From Ralstonia pickettii DTP0602 (GTDB lineage: Bacteria > Pseudomonadota > Gammaproteobacteria > Burkholderiales > Burkholderiaceae), in assembly GCA_000471925.1 (NCBI GenBank), contig CP006669.1, positions 248,001 through 312,000 of the forward strand: a stretch of DNA of 64,000 nucleotides, read 5' to 3'. The translations under genes and the position numbers were made by a program. The first letter of the stretch is position 1, and the number at the start of each line of letters is the position of its first letter. Shown here one piece after another: positions 8,064 through 20,170 of this stretch. Under the pieces are notes generated by a model, which did not search any database, was not told the origin of the DNA, and worked only from the letters and a program-made list of their open reading frames with translations.

Positions 8064-8926
8064 TGTGTCGGGGGCAAGCCGGTGTTTGCTCTGTCAGGAG
8101 TACGATGTGCGGGCAGCGCCGAGGCTCGGCGTGCTCACTCCTAGCGGTTGTGTAAATGGACCCAGCAGCACGGCGTTGGCCGGGAAAAATGCAACACAGA
8201 AGGGGCCGCCAGGACCTCTACCCGATCAATCTGCTACTTTATATATGGTCTACCGGTTGGGCCGGGCACTCTGCAAGTTCTTGTATTAGTCGCGGGAGCC
8301 GCAAGGAGAAAAACACCCCGTCGGCCTTCTTGTGCCGGCGGGGTGAAACGCGCGGCGTTCCGGGGAGGAAGATCAATTGCGCCGCGCGTTTTCAGCCTAA
8401 GTGCTTCGCATCACGCACTCTCTGGTGTTATGTGCGGGACCGCACAGAGTCTTTTCTGCTGGCGTGAAATGGAGCAGCGCAAAGTCGTTAGCCGCATGTT
8501 GCCGAAGCGCACGGGTGCGGCTCGCGCTGCGACTTGCCAGTCCTCGGCCCGCGGACGGCGGCGAGACCACCATCCAGGTGCTTGAAGGGGATTTGGCGTA
8601 AAGGGCAATCCAAGAGCTATATGCGGGCCCATGAACGGCTCGGGCCGCCAGGCTCGGCCGAGCACCCATGCCGCTAAACGCTGCGAAATTCACGCCGACA
8701 AGCTTTACAGCTTGTTCCCGGCATCAGGAGGGCGCGAGGCCATGTGCTGCGGCGAGGTCGTTGTAGAACTCGTGGCCCTCGCTCATCAACGCCGCAACCA
8801 CCGGATGCCGGCAGTAGGCCGGTCGTCAGGCTTGCAGCGGCTCTCAGCGTCCATCGCTCACAGCTAACCGATCTGGCGCAGCGCCTCGGTGTTGACCTCG
8901 TTTTTTGAGCTTGGCTTTCGTGCAGA
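8064..8926. other. Intergenic region with one strong terminator, no recognised gene
   Basis: About 860 bases without a supported coding region. Short overlapping frames near 8400-8700 on both strands match no family I know. A leftward intrinsic terminator at 8309-8345 implies that something to its right is, or was, transcribed on the minus strand. Confidence 0.5.
8309..8345 (-). terminator. Rho-independent terminator reading leftward
   Basis: The arms 8314-8325 and 8334-8345 (core CACCCCG/CGGGGTG) pair over 12 bases with one G-T. On the minus strand the hairpin is followed by five T. Confidence 0.7.
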
Positions 8927-9196
8927 CTATTTGTGCCTGACGGACGTGGACAAGCTGTCGATAACTGCCCTGGCCGACGATAGTGCAAGGTCGATGGCAG
9001 CGTGGGGTGTGGGCGCATGATGCGGCAGAAGCGCCGGCACCAGCCTTAGTGAGCCACTGCCCGCGCTGACCTGAGTAACGGTCGCTGTTGCGAGGAAGGT
9101 TGGCTGTGCCGCGCCGGGGTCGAGGGCATCTTCGGATGAGCGGCGTACAATTGCCGACACCTTGAAGCCCTTATAGATCGAGTTATTCTGAGACAT
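8927..9196 (-). CDS. Small protein of unknown function
   Basis: This 89-residue protein follows a strong ribosome-binding site (GAAAGGAG, six bases before the ATG at 9196), so translation is likely. It begins with a Y-x-G-[FY]-x-V motif (IYKGFKVSA), has a central F-x-A-x-A segment and ends in an Ala-rich helix. The same order of elements is seen in the small protein at 19694-19897, suggesting both belong to one small-domain family common in this group. No enzymatic residues are apparent. Function unknown. Confidence 0.6.
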   Translation of the reverse strand: MSQNNSIYKGFKVSAIVRRSSEDALDPGAAQPTFLATATVTQVSAGSGSLRLVPALLPHHAPTPHAAIDLALSSARAVIDSLSTSVRHK

Positions 9197-9398
9197 GTTG
9201 GTCTCCTTTCAGCAATCAGCATACGCTGTTCGCTGCACGGCGTCCGATTTTCAATAGCGTTGGGACGCGACACGCAGGTGCCATCGTCTGCGAGCGCAGC
9301 CAGCAAGACATTGGGCGAGTACCTCAGCAAGAGCCTTGCTGCACGAGTGTTGTACTGACAGCATTGCCCGCGCACGCCCCCCCAGCGCGATTACGGCC

Positions 9399-9603
9399 GA
9401 GACGGTCGGCTTCGTCAAACTTTACTTTCCGGTCTTCCTGCTGGGTGGGGTATTCGGCAAGACGATCGAGCTCTCCGGCATTTCCAAGTCCATCCTTCTT
9501 CTTGATGTTCGTCACCTACCGCAGCTTCAGCGTGATCTTGCTCGCGCCGGTCGCCGCGTTCGGCGCCGTGCTGCTGACCGACTCGGCCTTGAAGGAACCC
9601 GCG
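9399..9603 (+). pseudogene. GntP/citrate-type permease remnant with rearranged order
   Basis: Two pieces of a GntP-like permease are visible in different frames. The first (from 9402) reads TVGFVKLYFPVFLLGGVFGK, the second (from about 9505) reads MFVTYRSFSVILLAPVAAFG and then AVLLTDSALKEP. In the intact family the second segment is N-terminal to the first, so the order is permuted as well as frameshifted. The remnant lies directly upstream of the rRNA operon. Confidence 0.55.
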
Positions 9604-9689
9604 GGCGGCGACCAGCTCGGTGCTCATCCAGGTAGTGGGTCGATGCAAAAGTGACAAAAGAGGCTCTTTCAAATTCTTTTCAAAAACGC

Positions 9690-9718
9690 TTGCAAGCCAG
9701 GCATGGAGGCATTACTAT
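9690..9718 (+). promoter_or_regulatory. Candidate rRNA operon promoter
   Basis: TTGCAA (9690-9695) and TACTAT (9713-9718) are spaced by 17 bases, with AT-rich DNA upstream that could act as an UP element. It lies about 400 bases before 16S, as is usual for rrn operons. A second TTGCAA-rich stretch at 9768-9795 may hold another promoter. Confidence 0.5.
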
Positions 9719-9922
9719 TCGCCCCCCCCCGTTCGCAAAGCACCGCGCAACGGAGGTGGGAAAAGACTTGCAAGGGAGTTGCAAGGATTAACTCGAGAGA
9801 GCGTGCTTTCCAGAATAAGGAATTTCTCGAAAACAGTTGCTTTATCGCAGAAAACTCTTTAAGATCTCTCTTCTTCGCTGCTGACAAAGCAGCGACGCGA
9901 CAAGCAAAGCGAATCGCGACAG

Positions 9923-9933
9923 GCTCTTTAACA
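9923..9933 (+). promoter_or_regulatory. boxA antitermination site in the rrn leader
   Basis: The sequence GCTCTTTAACA matches the rrn boxA bound by NusB/S10, which keeps RNA polymerase from stopping in untranslated rRNA. A second boxA lies in the 16S-23S spacer. Confidence 0.75.
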
Positions 9934-9940
9934 AACAAAC

Positions 9941-9953
9941 ACCGATAAGTGTG
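9941..9953 (+). other. 5' arm of the 16S RNase III processing stem
   Basis: ACCGATAAGTGTG (9941-9953) is perfectly complementary to CACACTTATCGGT at 11676-11688 beyond the 16S 3' end. Pairing would loop out the 16S precursor for RNase III cutting. Confidence 0.75.
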
Positions 9954-10116
9954 GGCGCTTGATAACGGATGCGGAAGACTTCGGTCTTTTAGCTTGCAAG
10001 TTATAAAGTGCTCGCACAGCAAAACGTGACTGGATCTTCGGATCTGGTCAGTCAGTTTTCTGAGAGTGAGCGACCGCTCGAAAGAGCGAGGGCCCGCGAG
10101 GGTCCACACAGAGATT

Positions 10117-11648
<1,532 letters not shown>

Positions 11649-11715
11649 CAGAGCGTGCATCCGAAGTTGAGCGTTCACACTTATCGGTAGTTTGTGGTTA
11701 AGGCCAGGCTGGTTG

Positions 11716-11756
11716 GCCAAATGGAAGCACTCTGCGAACGAGTGCTTCCATTTGGC
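11716..11756 (+). repeat. 17-bp perfect inverted repeat in the rrn spacer
   Basis: The arms 11716-11732 (GCCAAATGGAAGCACTC) and 11740-11756 are exact reverse complements around the 7-base loop TGCGAAC. It takes the place where tRNA genes normally sit. No T-tract follows, so it is not a terminator; it may be a folding or RNase cleavage element. Confidence 0.85.
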
Positions 11757-11781
11757 ATTGCCAAGCGATCTAACGATCGGC

Positions 11782-11793
11782 TGTTCTTTAACA
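11782..11793 (+). promoter_or_regulatory. Second boxA antitermination site
   Basis: TGTTCTTTAACA in the spacer ahead of 23S is a canonical rrn boxA, about 190 bases before the 23S start. Confidence 0.75.
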
Positions 11794-11979
11794 ATATGGG
11801 ATGTAGTAAAGGTGTCGCGCGAGCGTTGATGAGACGCTGCAGTACCAACGCGATACCGGGTTGTGATTGTATCAACCAAAATGTATTTAAGTGATCGAAA
11901 GATGACTTGGAATACGGCACAAATGCGAGAACTCATCCTGTAGCGAGGTCTTCGAGCGATCGAGACACACTCGTTATAG

Positions 11980-14858
<2,879 letters not shown>

Positions 14859-14984
14859 ATAACCAGTGTGTTTTACCTGGTGGGTGTGATCGCGACTGTG
14901 CCGAAACAGTTGACACAAGACGCACAACCCCAACTACATCCCTATTCGCAGCGTTGGCCTCAACCCCAGCGTTGCAACCCCTTA

Positions 14985-15101
14985 TGCCTGGTGACCATAG
15001 CGAGTTGGAACCACCCCTTCCCATCCCGAACAGGTCCGTGAAACGACTCCGCGCCGATGATAGTGCGGATTACCCGTGTGAAAGTAGGTCATCGCCAGGC
15101 T
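14985..15101 (+). rRNA. rrf: 5S ribosomal RNA
   Basis: 117 bases with the closing stem TGCCTGG/CCAGGC. The conserved internal parts CCATCCCGAACAGG and CGCCGATGATAGTGCGG are typical of beta-proteobacterial 5S. It follows 23S after 126 bases and precedes the operon terminator. Ends are approximate. Confidence 0.95.
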
Positions 15102-15111
15102 CTTATACCGC

Positions 15112-15150
15112 AAAACCCCTCGACAGCTGATGCTGCGAGGGGTTTTGTCT
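15112..15150 (+). terminator. Rho-independent terminator of the rRNA operon
   Basis: AAAACCCCTCG (15112-15122) pairs with CGAGGGGTTTT (15136-15146), with an inner CAGC/GCTG extension. The A and T runs on both sides make it bidirectional. It lies 11 bases after 5S. Confidence 0.9.
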
Positions 15151-15509
15151 TTGGCGGTTCGGAAGCGTTTGCCGACTTGGAGAATGGCGCAGCACCGCCG
15201 CACCCTGCTATTGGCCGGTGCGCAGCGCCAGCTCCATGGCAATCTACAGCGTAAGCGTCCGCCCACCCGTCGTGCAAGAGGAAGAGGGCGTGCCAAACCA
15301 GTGTTTGCGCCACCTGCGGTGCGCCGCTAGCCTGCAAGGGTCACCATCGGCTGGTCTTTCGACACAGCGTTCGGGAGCTGTCGATTGACAGTCCCGGGCT
15401 GTATCCCTGTTGGGTAATCGGTGTTGCGACAACTCCCGGGCGCCTGCCATGGCCCTTGTGATAGCGGGCATATCCCCTTCTCAAAGAAAATGGGCCGTGA
15501 TCCGCCGGC
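15151..15509. other. Intergenic stretch, no gene recognised
   Basis: Several short frames overlap here on both strands, but none shows a ribosome site, a family motif or consistent coding character. Confidence 0.5.
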
Positions 15510-15818
15510 CTAAACTTCCTTCGTGTCGAATATGAGCATGTCAACGCCGGCTTGGGCAAAATTGGCCACGTCAGCTGCTGCTGCGGCACCCTCGGGCGAA
15601 GCCATTGCCTGCTGGAGCGCCACCGGCGAATCGAAGCTCAGCACCGCAACCAGGTGAAACGGCGAATCGCCGCCCGGGCTTGCAACCGGACCGCTGCTGA
15701 CCTCGTAGCGTCGCAGGCCGGGGATCTTCTTGGCGATCGGAACATGGGTCGAGAAGTAATATGAATCGAAGGCTGCCGTGTCCGCAGGCTTCTTGTATAG
15801 CACCACTAGCTTTGCCAT
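15510..15818 (-). CDS. EthD domain protein
   Basis: This 102-residue protein has the EthD fold pattern. It begins with a strand and an early YKKP motif (MAKLVVLYKKPADTAAFDSY), followed by the conserved HVPIAKKIPGLRRYEVSSGP, and then FHLVAVLSFDSPVALQQAMA. EthD proteins are small dimeric alpha/beta-barrel (ferredoxin-like) proteins named after an ether-degradation gene; most have no known reaction. GGAG lies about nine bases before the ATG at 15818. It stands alone between long gene-poor stretches. Confidence 0.85.
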   Translation of the reverse strand: MAKLVVLYKKPADTAAFDSYYFSTHVPIAKKIPGLRRYEVSSGPVASPGGDSPFHLVAVLSFDSPVALQQAMASPEGAAAAADVANFAQAGVDMLIFDTKEV

Positions 15819-16457
15819 CGCGATTTCTCCAAACGTGAGTGAGTAGAGCCTGAGCTTGCTAGAGCATCTACCCTACAGCGTGTGAACCCCATTTCTGTCA
15901 GGACACGCATCGTCCAGTGCGCTCGATGCATAACGGTACAAAACCGTGGTTCGCAGCGGGTTCCGGCGTCGCTTGACAGGGGCATGGCTTGGGGCACGCG
16001 CTGTGGAACGCGACGGCGTCACGTCCATTCGCCTGACCGCCGCTTCCGCGACAACTACCAGATCCCGATCATGCAGTATTGCTCAGCTTAACGTTGGCAC
16101 ACGCGCAGGACCGAACGAGGAATACCTTATCAGCAACGTCGGGACGACTGAGGCCTTTTGAGCAGGCCTGGCAAGCCCTGCAGGTTGCCGTCCCGCGCGG
16201 TGTGTAAGGTGTGGCCCAACGACGCCGGGAGAGACTCCCTACAAGCGATTGATCAGTACAGCCATCGATGCAACCGGCTAGCAGCCCGCCCGTTGCCCTG
16301 CACACCGGCCAGTCTTTGGTATTTTGCTTACGAGGGCGCGAGCTGGGTTCGTGCAAGCTCGCTCACCCTGGTATGGGATTGTCGTGCTAGCCACAGATAT
16401 TACGGCCGCTGTGGCGAGCGACGCTCCGTTTGGTCTTCGGCACAAGCTGGCTGACTC
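15819..16457. other. Gene-poor stretch, nothing recognised
   Basis: About 640 bases with only short unsupported frames on both strands and no clear hairpins or repeats. Confidence 0.5.
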
Positions 16458-16658
16458 TTACCGAATGCGGCGCACGGCTTCGAGCATGGAATGCCCCTGA
16501 CTTGTCAGGCGGGGGTAGGCATCGCCGCTATCATGACCATGCTCCAGCGTGACCAGCTTGTGAACCAACAAGGTGTCCAATTGCTCGGGCTCGAGGTCGT
16601 CGATATCCTGCGCGTCGCCAAGCAGCAATAGCGCGGCGATTTCATGGGGGCTTAGCAT
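16458..16658 (-). CDS. Small protein of unknown function
   Basis: This 66-residue acidic/Leu-rich protein (MLSPHEIAALLLLGDAQDID at the N-terminus) follows a strong ribosome site AAAGGAG seven bases before the ATG at 16658, which supports real translation. The sequence suggests a compact all-helical fold, with a C-terminal part (LTSQGHSMLEAVRRIR) reminiscent of the end of a winged-helix domain. No family was recognised. It is monocistronic. Confidence 0.6.
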   Translation of the reverse strand: MLSPHEIAALLLLGDAQDIDDLEPEQLDTLLVHKLVTLEHGHDSGDAYPRLTSQGHSMLEAVRRIR

Positions 16659-17700
16659 GTCGGTCTCCTTTGTCGTGGTTGGAAAAACGAACTACGACTG
16701 CTGCCCCGAGCCCGATTCCACAGTGGACCGTGACGACGGCAATGGGTGCATCGGTGCGAGGAGCGCTGGGAGCGTACACCGAACGGCCACAATAGACTCC
16801 TTTGTCGCCTGCATCAAGCCCGATATATGCGGCAATGCAGCAGAGTGAAGCAGCGCCTGAGTACCGGAAGGTTGGTTGACGCGAGGCTACTGGCAGAATT
16901 GCGTGGCGCCGCGGGGAGCGGAACAGGCATACCAGGCCAAACATTCTCGTGACGACTGATCTGCTGTTTTGGCCGAGGGCGGCCACGGGCGGGACAGCCG
17001 CTGAAGCGACGCAAGGCTGCACTGAATTGCGCCGCGCCAGTTCCGTCGCGGCAATGAGCGCCCTGGCCTGATTTCGCCATAGGCTGCCGGGCTGCAGCTG
17101 TGCGAGCCCAACCCACGGCTTGCTCGCCATAGATCTCCCAGCCGAGAGTGAGGTTGCATTTACGATGGGCACCGGTAATCCCTAGTCGTAGTTCATCAGG
17201 GCCTTCTGACCATCCGAGATGACGGGGGTGCACTTGATCTTATGCGGCCCCGCCTCTAATTTCTCTCCCTGTTCTCCGTCTCTTCGGAAAGATGACTAGA
17301 ACATGCTCACGGCTATTGGCCCCGAAGCGCGGCCGATGTCCCTCGTGGAGGATGCAAGTCTTAACCACTGAAATCCGCGTGGCATGCCTCACCCCCAGCC
17401 CTGACGCCTTACTTATATTGGTGCCTCATCAGACCAATGCGCGGATAGGTCCGGAGTTACGTCTCAAGATACGACTGCCGAACCCGATTGGGGCGAAGCT
17501 GGTTGACGACCTGTGCTAATTTGACGGCGTTATGCGCTTCGTTTGCGATCCCGCGTAGCGCTTGAAACCGGCCAATGCTCTTGCCTTATCCACTGCACTA
17601 AGCAACTAAAGGGTTCACGGCACACCAAGTTTCTACTGAAGCGCTAGAGTGGCGGACTGGATGCGCCTGATACCTAAACGTAGCGCACACTCAAGCTCCG
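16659..17700. other. Gene-poor stretch, nothing recognised
   Basis: Just over 1 kb without a supported gene. The longest frame here (minus strand, 16642-17172) has an irregular, Ser/Arg/Cys-rich composition and no motif. This may be decayed foreign DNA next to the second H-NS gene. Confidence 0.5.
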
Positions 17701-17713
17701 TTGTGCATTCGAG

Positions 17714-17727
17714 TAGTGTATACACTA
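17714..17727. promoter_or_regulatory. 14-bp perfect palindrome upstream of the second H-NS gene
   Basis: TAGTGTATACACTA is a perfect palindrome 41 bases before the start codon and overlaps a TATTAT -10-like box (17726-17731). This position is typical for a repressor-binding operator, possibly for autoregulation. Confidence 0.5.
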
Positions 17728-17767
17728 TTATGAATCTCAATGTTCGTTACCCAAAGGAAGACACAGC

Positions 17768-18076
17768 ATGCCTTCATACAAGGAACTCATTGCACAAAAA
17801 GAAGCACTCGAGGCGCAACTGCACGAGGCGCGTGCCAACGAAGTCGCCGGCGTTATCGAGCAGATTCAAACCTGGATGGCTGAGTATGACCTGACGGTTG
17901 ACGACATCACTAAACGCCGTCGCGGCCGTCCGACCGGCAGCGGTGCCGCAATGCCAAAATCCGAACTGCCTCCGAAGTATCGGGACCCCAAAACGGGTAA
18001 GACCTGGTCAGGTCGCGGTCGGGCACCGGCGTGGCTTGGAAAGAATCCGAACAGGTTCTTGATTGCTGAGGAGTGA
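17768..18076 (+). CDS. H-NS family nucleoid-structuring protein (copy 2)
   Basis: This 102-residue H-NS protein is close to the one at 4539-4853. It shares the N-terminal helix KELIAQKEALEAQLHEARAN and GVIEQI, the basic RRRGRP linker, and an almost identical C-terminal domain (YRDPKTGKTWSGRGRAPAWL). AAAGGAAG lies eight bases before the ATG. An intrinsic terminator follows and a palindromic operator-like site precedes it. Two paralogues 13 kb apart could form mixed oligomers. The copy sits in gene-poor DNA, as is common for H-NS genes carried on acquired segments. Confidence 0.92.
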   Translation: MPSYKELIAQKEALEAQLHEARANEVAGVIEQIQTWMAEYDLTVDDITKRRRGRPTGSGAAMPKSELPPKYRDPKTGKTWSGRGRAPAWLGKNPNRFLIAEE

Positions 18077-18120
18077 GCTTCGGCGGGCGTTACTGAGGCC
18101 CAACCAGAATGCTATATCCG

Positions 18121-18152
18121 AACCCCGGCACGCATAGCGGCGGGGTTTTTTT
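18121..18152 (+). terminator. Rho-independent terminator after the second H-NS gene
   Basis: AACCCCG (18121-18127) pairs with CGGGGTT (18141-18147) and is followed by a T run to 18152, 45 bases after the H-NS stop. Confidence 0.8.
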
Positions 18153-18275
18153 GCAAGCGAAGCGAAGTAAGAGAGGTCCCGACGAAACTCCGCACATGCA
18201 AACGCCAAGGGTAGGGCGGAGAGTATATCGTCCCAAAAAGTCTCTGGGCCTGCCAGACAGCATCATCCTCAGCCG

Positions 18276-18509
18276 TCAGTAGACGAACATCGGAATGGGT
18301 TCAAAGTCGAAATGTGCTGCTGCGTACATGGCATTGCACGCCCATACTTCTTCCCCGTCCTTATAAAAGGTTACCCATTTGCCATCGCTGATGCATTTGG
18401 CTCCGGGGAAGACCTCATCATGGCCGTTTGGACCGTCCAGCGGAAAGGGCGCGTGTGGCGTGGCCCAGTAGTGGCCGTTCGGTAAAGCCGTGATCGATTT
18501 TCGGGACAT
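18276..18509 (-). CDS. Unknown small protein, module copy 1, leftward gene
   Basis: This 77-residue protein starts at the ATG at 18509 (MSRKSITALPNGHYWATPHA). The frame is open further upstream, but the chosen start matches the paralogue at 59546-59950. The conserved core includes GPNGHDEVFPGA, SDGKWVTFYK and EEVWACNA, rich in aromatic and charged residues, with one Cys in the core besides another in the middle. No signal peptide is seen. A divergent small membrane-protein gene lies 155 bases away, and the same pair recurs at 59.5-60.3 kb. No family was recognised; function unknown. Confidence 0.6.
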   Translation of the reverse strand: MSRKSITALPNGHYWATPHAPFPLDGPNGHDEVFPGAKCISDGKWVTFYKDGEEVWACNAMYAAAHFDFEPIPMFVY

Positions 18510-18664
18510 TCTCTTCAGCACCGCAAGGCGGTATAACTCAACGCACCATCCAACCCGCCGCGGCGGAACGGATTGTGTCAACCCTGCAACGGCGTGACTC
18601 CGTCACGAGACATCCTCGCGTAGTCTCACTGCAAATCGCCTCATGCTTTAGATGCAATTTCGCC

Positions 18665-18916
18665 ATGGCGCAATACCTCCAGATTGCAGTTCGAACCTTC
18701 AGCGTCAGCGCCATCATTGTGATCGTCGCCATTGTCTCCCGGCAAGTCTATCTGTGGGTCTCGGCTGAAGCTGGCATTGCCGACGCTGAGAAGGATCGCA
18801 CGCCAACGTTGTTGATCCGGTGCGAGGCCATGCACAGCCGCCCGCAGAATCGGCATATTTCCGAAGACGCTGGGAGTGCTGACGAGGCGCCGCGTGCCCG
18901 GTGTATGGAGTCCTGA
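18665..18916 (+). CDS. Unknown small membrane protein, module copy 1, rightward gene
   Basis: This 83-residue protein has one N-terminal hydrophobic helix (about residues 8-28, FSVSAIIVIVAIVSRQVYLW) and a polar C-terminal tail with two or three Cys (LIRCEAMH, ARCMES). The tail would probably lie in the periplasm after a signal-anchor. It matches the protein at 60099-60344 along its length. It diverges from the 18276-18509 gene, and the intergenic sequence is also partly conserved between the two copies. No family recognised. Confidence 0.55.
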   Translation: MAQYLQIAVRTFSVSAIIVIVAIVSRQVYLWVSAEAGIADAEKDRTPTLLIRCEAMHSRPQNRHISEDAGSADEAPRARCMES

Positions 18917-19139
18917 ACTCGCAGCAATCCTAACCAGTGTGCAGTTCCCCCCTGCGACGCCGCAGAGCAAAATAATCGAAGAAGCACATTTCGCAGCTGG
19001 ATGCTGCTTAGAGCATTTTTTTTGCGTCCTGATGGTGCCGCAGGCGCAGGCATGGTAGTCACGATGGCTTCCGAAGCAACTGTACGAGATGCAAGCCAAT
19101 GTCACCGGGTCAATTCGATGATGCGTGCTGCTGCTTCGG

Positions 19140-19661
19140 TCATGCGGTGAAACGTTGTGGCCGCGTGCTGGCCGCGATGTAGAGCGGGTGCTTTGGACTG
19201 CCGTCCTTGTTCAGGCCGAGGTGATAGAGCAGCTTTCCTCGCCCGCGCATGCGGATCATCCGCAGCACCTCTGCTGCACGCGCCGGCGCCGCCTTGTGGG
19301 CGCCCCAGGCGCAGATCACGAGTGAGCAACGGTCCAGCGTATCCATGACGGCGCAGTTGGCGGTGTCCTCGTGCCCGATCGGCTCCGGATGTGTCAGCAG
19401 GCCGTCCGGATCGGTAGAGCGCAACGGGAACAGGTTGACCACCTCCAGCCGGCCGTACTTGCCAGCCAGCGCGCGCTGCAGGCACCGGGTGATCGTCGGG
19501 TCGTTGACCTGATGGTCAGCGGTCGACGGGTTCAGCATGATGAAGCCCAGGGCCGGGCGGCTGCAGTCCCACTCGCGCCAGAGCCGGTACCGGTACTGCT
19601 CGCAGTCCGAGACGATGCAGCCGGCCTCGCCATCGAGTGTCTGGGTGGTCAGATGCTTCAT
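19140..19661 (-). CDS. DUF1643 domain protein
   Basis: This 173-residue protein carries the DUF1643 signature: YRYRLWREWD, then PALGFIMLNPSTADHQVNDP, then TITRCLQRA, VVNLFPLRSTDP and CAWG. The family is found in many bacteria and phages; its biochemical role is not established. The start at 19661 follows GGAAGGGAAA, although spacing is long. It diverges from a small gene starting at 19694, and both probably share a 30-base promoter zone. Confidence 0.85.
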   Translation of the reverse strand: MKHLTTQTLDGEAGCIVSDCEQYRYRLWREWDCSRPALGFIMLNPSTADHQVNDPTITRCLQRALAGKYGRLEVVNLFPLRSTDPDGLLTHPEPIGHEDTANCAVMDTLDRCSLVICAWGAHKAAPARAAEVLRMIRMRGRGKLLYHLGLNKDGSPKHPLYIAASTRPQRFTA

Positions 19662-19693
19662 GCTACGATTTCCCTTCCAGATCGGAGGTCGTC

Positions 19694-19897
19694 ATGACAA
19701 TTGAAAGCTACCAGGGATACACCGTCCGCGGCTTTGCAAAGCAGCTTGGCGATGGATCCTTCGAGGCAGCCGGTGCAGTTGAAAAGGCTGGTCGCGTCGT
19801 GGAAGGCTCTGATCCCTTGGGGTATTACCCCTCGTTTGAGCGTGCTACCGCAGCCGGGATCGCTTGGGCGAAGGCCTGGGTTGACGATCACGGCTGA
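19694..19897 (+). CDS. Small protein of unknown function
   Basis: This 67-residue protein (MTIESYQGYTVRGFAKQLGD) starts at the ATG at 19694 behind CGGAGG. It has an N-terminal Y-x-G-Y-x-V element, a middle F-E-A-A-G-A-V segment, and an Ala/Trp-rich C-terminal helix (AAGIAWAKAWVDDHG). The same arrangement is seen in the 8927-9196 protein. Such small proteins are frequent in Cupriavidus/Ralstonia genomes as I recall, without a known role. Confidence 0.6.
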   Translation: MTIESYQGYTVRGFAKQLGDGSFEAAGAVEKAGRVVEGSDPLGYYPSFERATAAGIAWAKAWVDDHG

Positions 19898-19930
19898 ACC
19901 CTCCGAAATTCCACCACCCACACCCGCGGA

Positions 19931-20116
19931 TTGGCCTTTCACGTGCCCGCGGGCACAGTGGATTACTTCCGCGTTGGATCCGGCGGCGGAGAAATGGTAT
20001 CGGTCTCCAGCCAGGGTGGACGGGCATCGCGTTTGTTTGCCCGGATCGACGAGGTGGTAGCACCCGGGCAGGCCGACGTGGAGAGGCTCGTTGCCTGGCA
20101 CAGGAGTGTGGCGTGA
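19931..20116 (+). CDS. Doubtful small ORF with TTG start
   Basis: An open frame of 61 codons (AFHVPAGTVDYFRVGSGGGE at the N-terminus) lies in the same frame as the preceding 67-residue gene, separated by one stop and 33 bases. Composition is protein-like, but there is no ATG or ribosome site. It may be a decayed C-terminal part or a real small gene. Confidence 0.25.
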   Translation: MAFHVPAGTVDYFRVGSGGGEMVSVSSQGGRASRLFARIDEVVAPGQADVERLVAWHRSVA

Positions 20117-20170
20117 CGATTGCGGGCTGAGGCCCGTGCCGCCACGGCCATCCCAGATGACCCGAATAAC

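Larger units (their letters stand above)
11649..11979 (+). other. 16S-23S internal transcribed spacer without tRNA genes
   Basis: The spacer is about 330 bases long and holds no tRNA-Ile or tRNA-Ala, which are usual at this place in beta-proteobacterial rrn operons. It contains the 3' arm of the 16S processing stem (11676-11688), a 17-bp perfect hairpin (11716-11756), a boxA (11782-11793) and the 5' arm of the 23S processing stem (11966-11980). Confidence 0.8.

Noticed and set aside
9719..9735. C-homopolymer after the rrn promoter as a phase-variable tract
   Set aside because: The run lies in the untranslated leader just past the -10 box, so it would not switch a reading frame; likely a GC-rich discriminator region.
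16642..17172. 176-residue minus-strand frame
   Set aside because: No ribosome site, irregular composition, no family; likely chance in gene-poor DNA.
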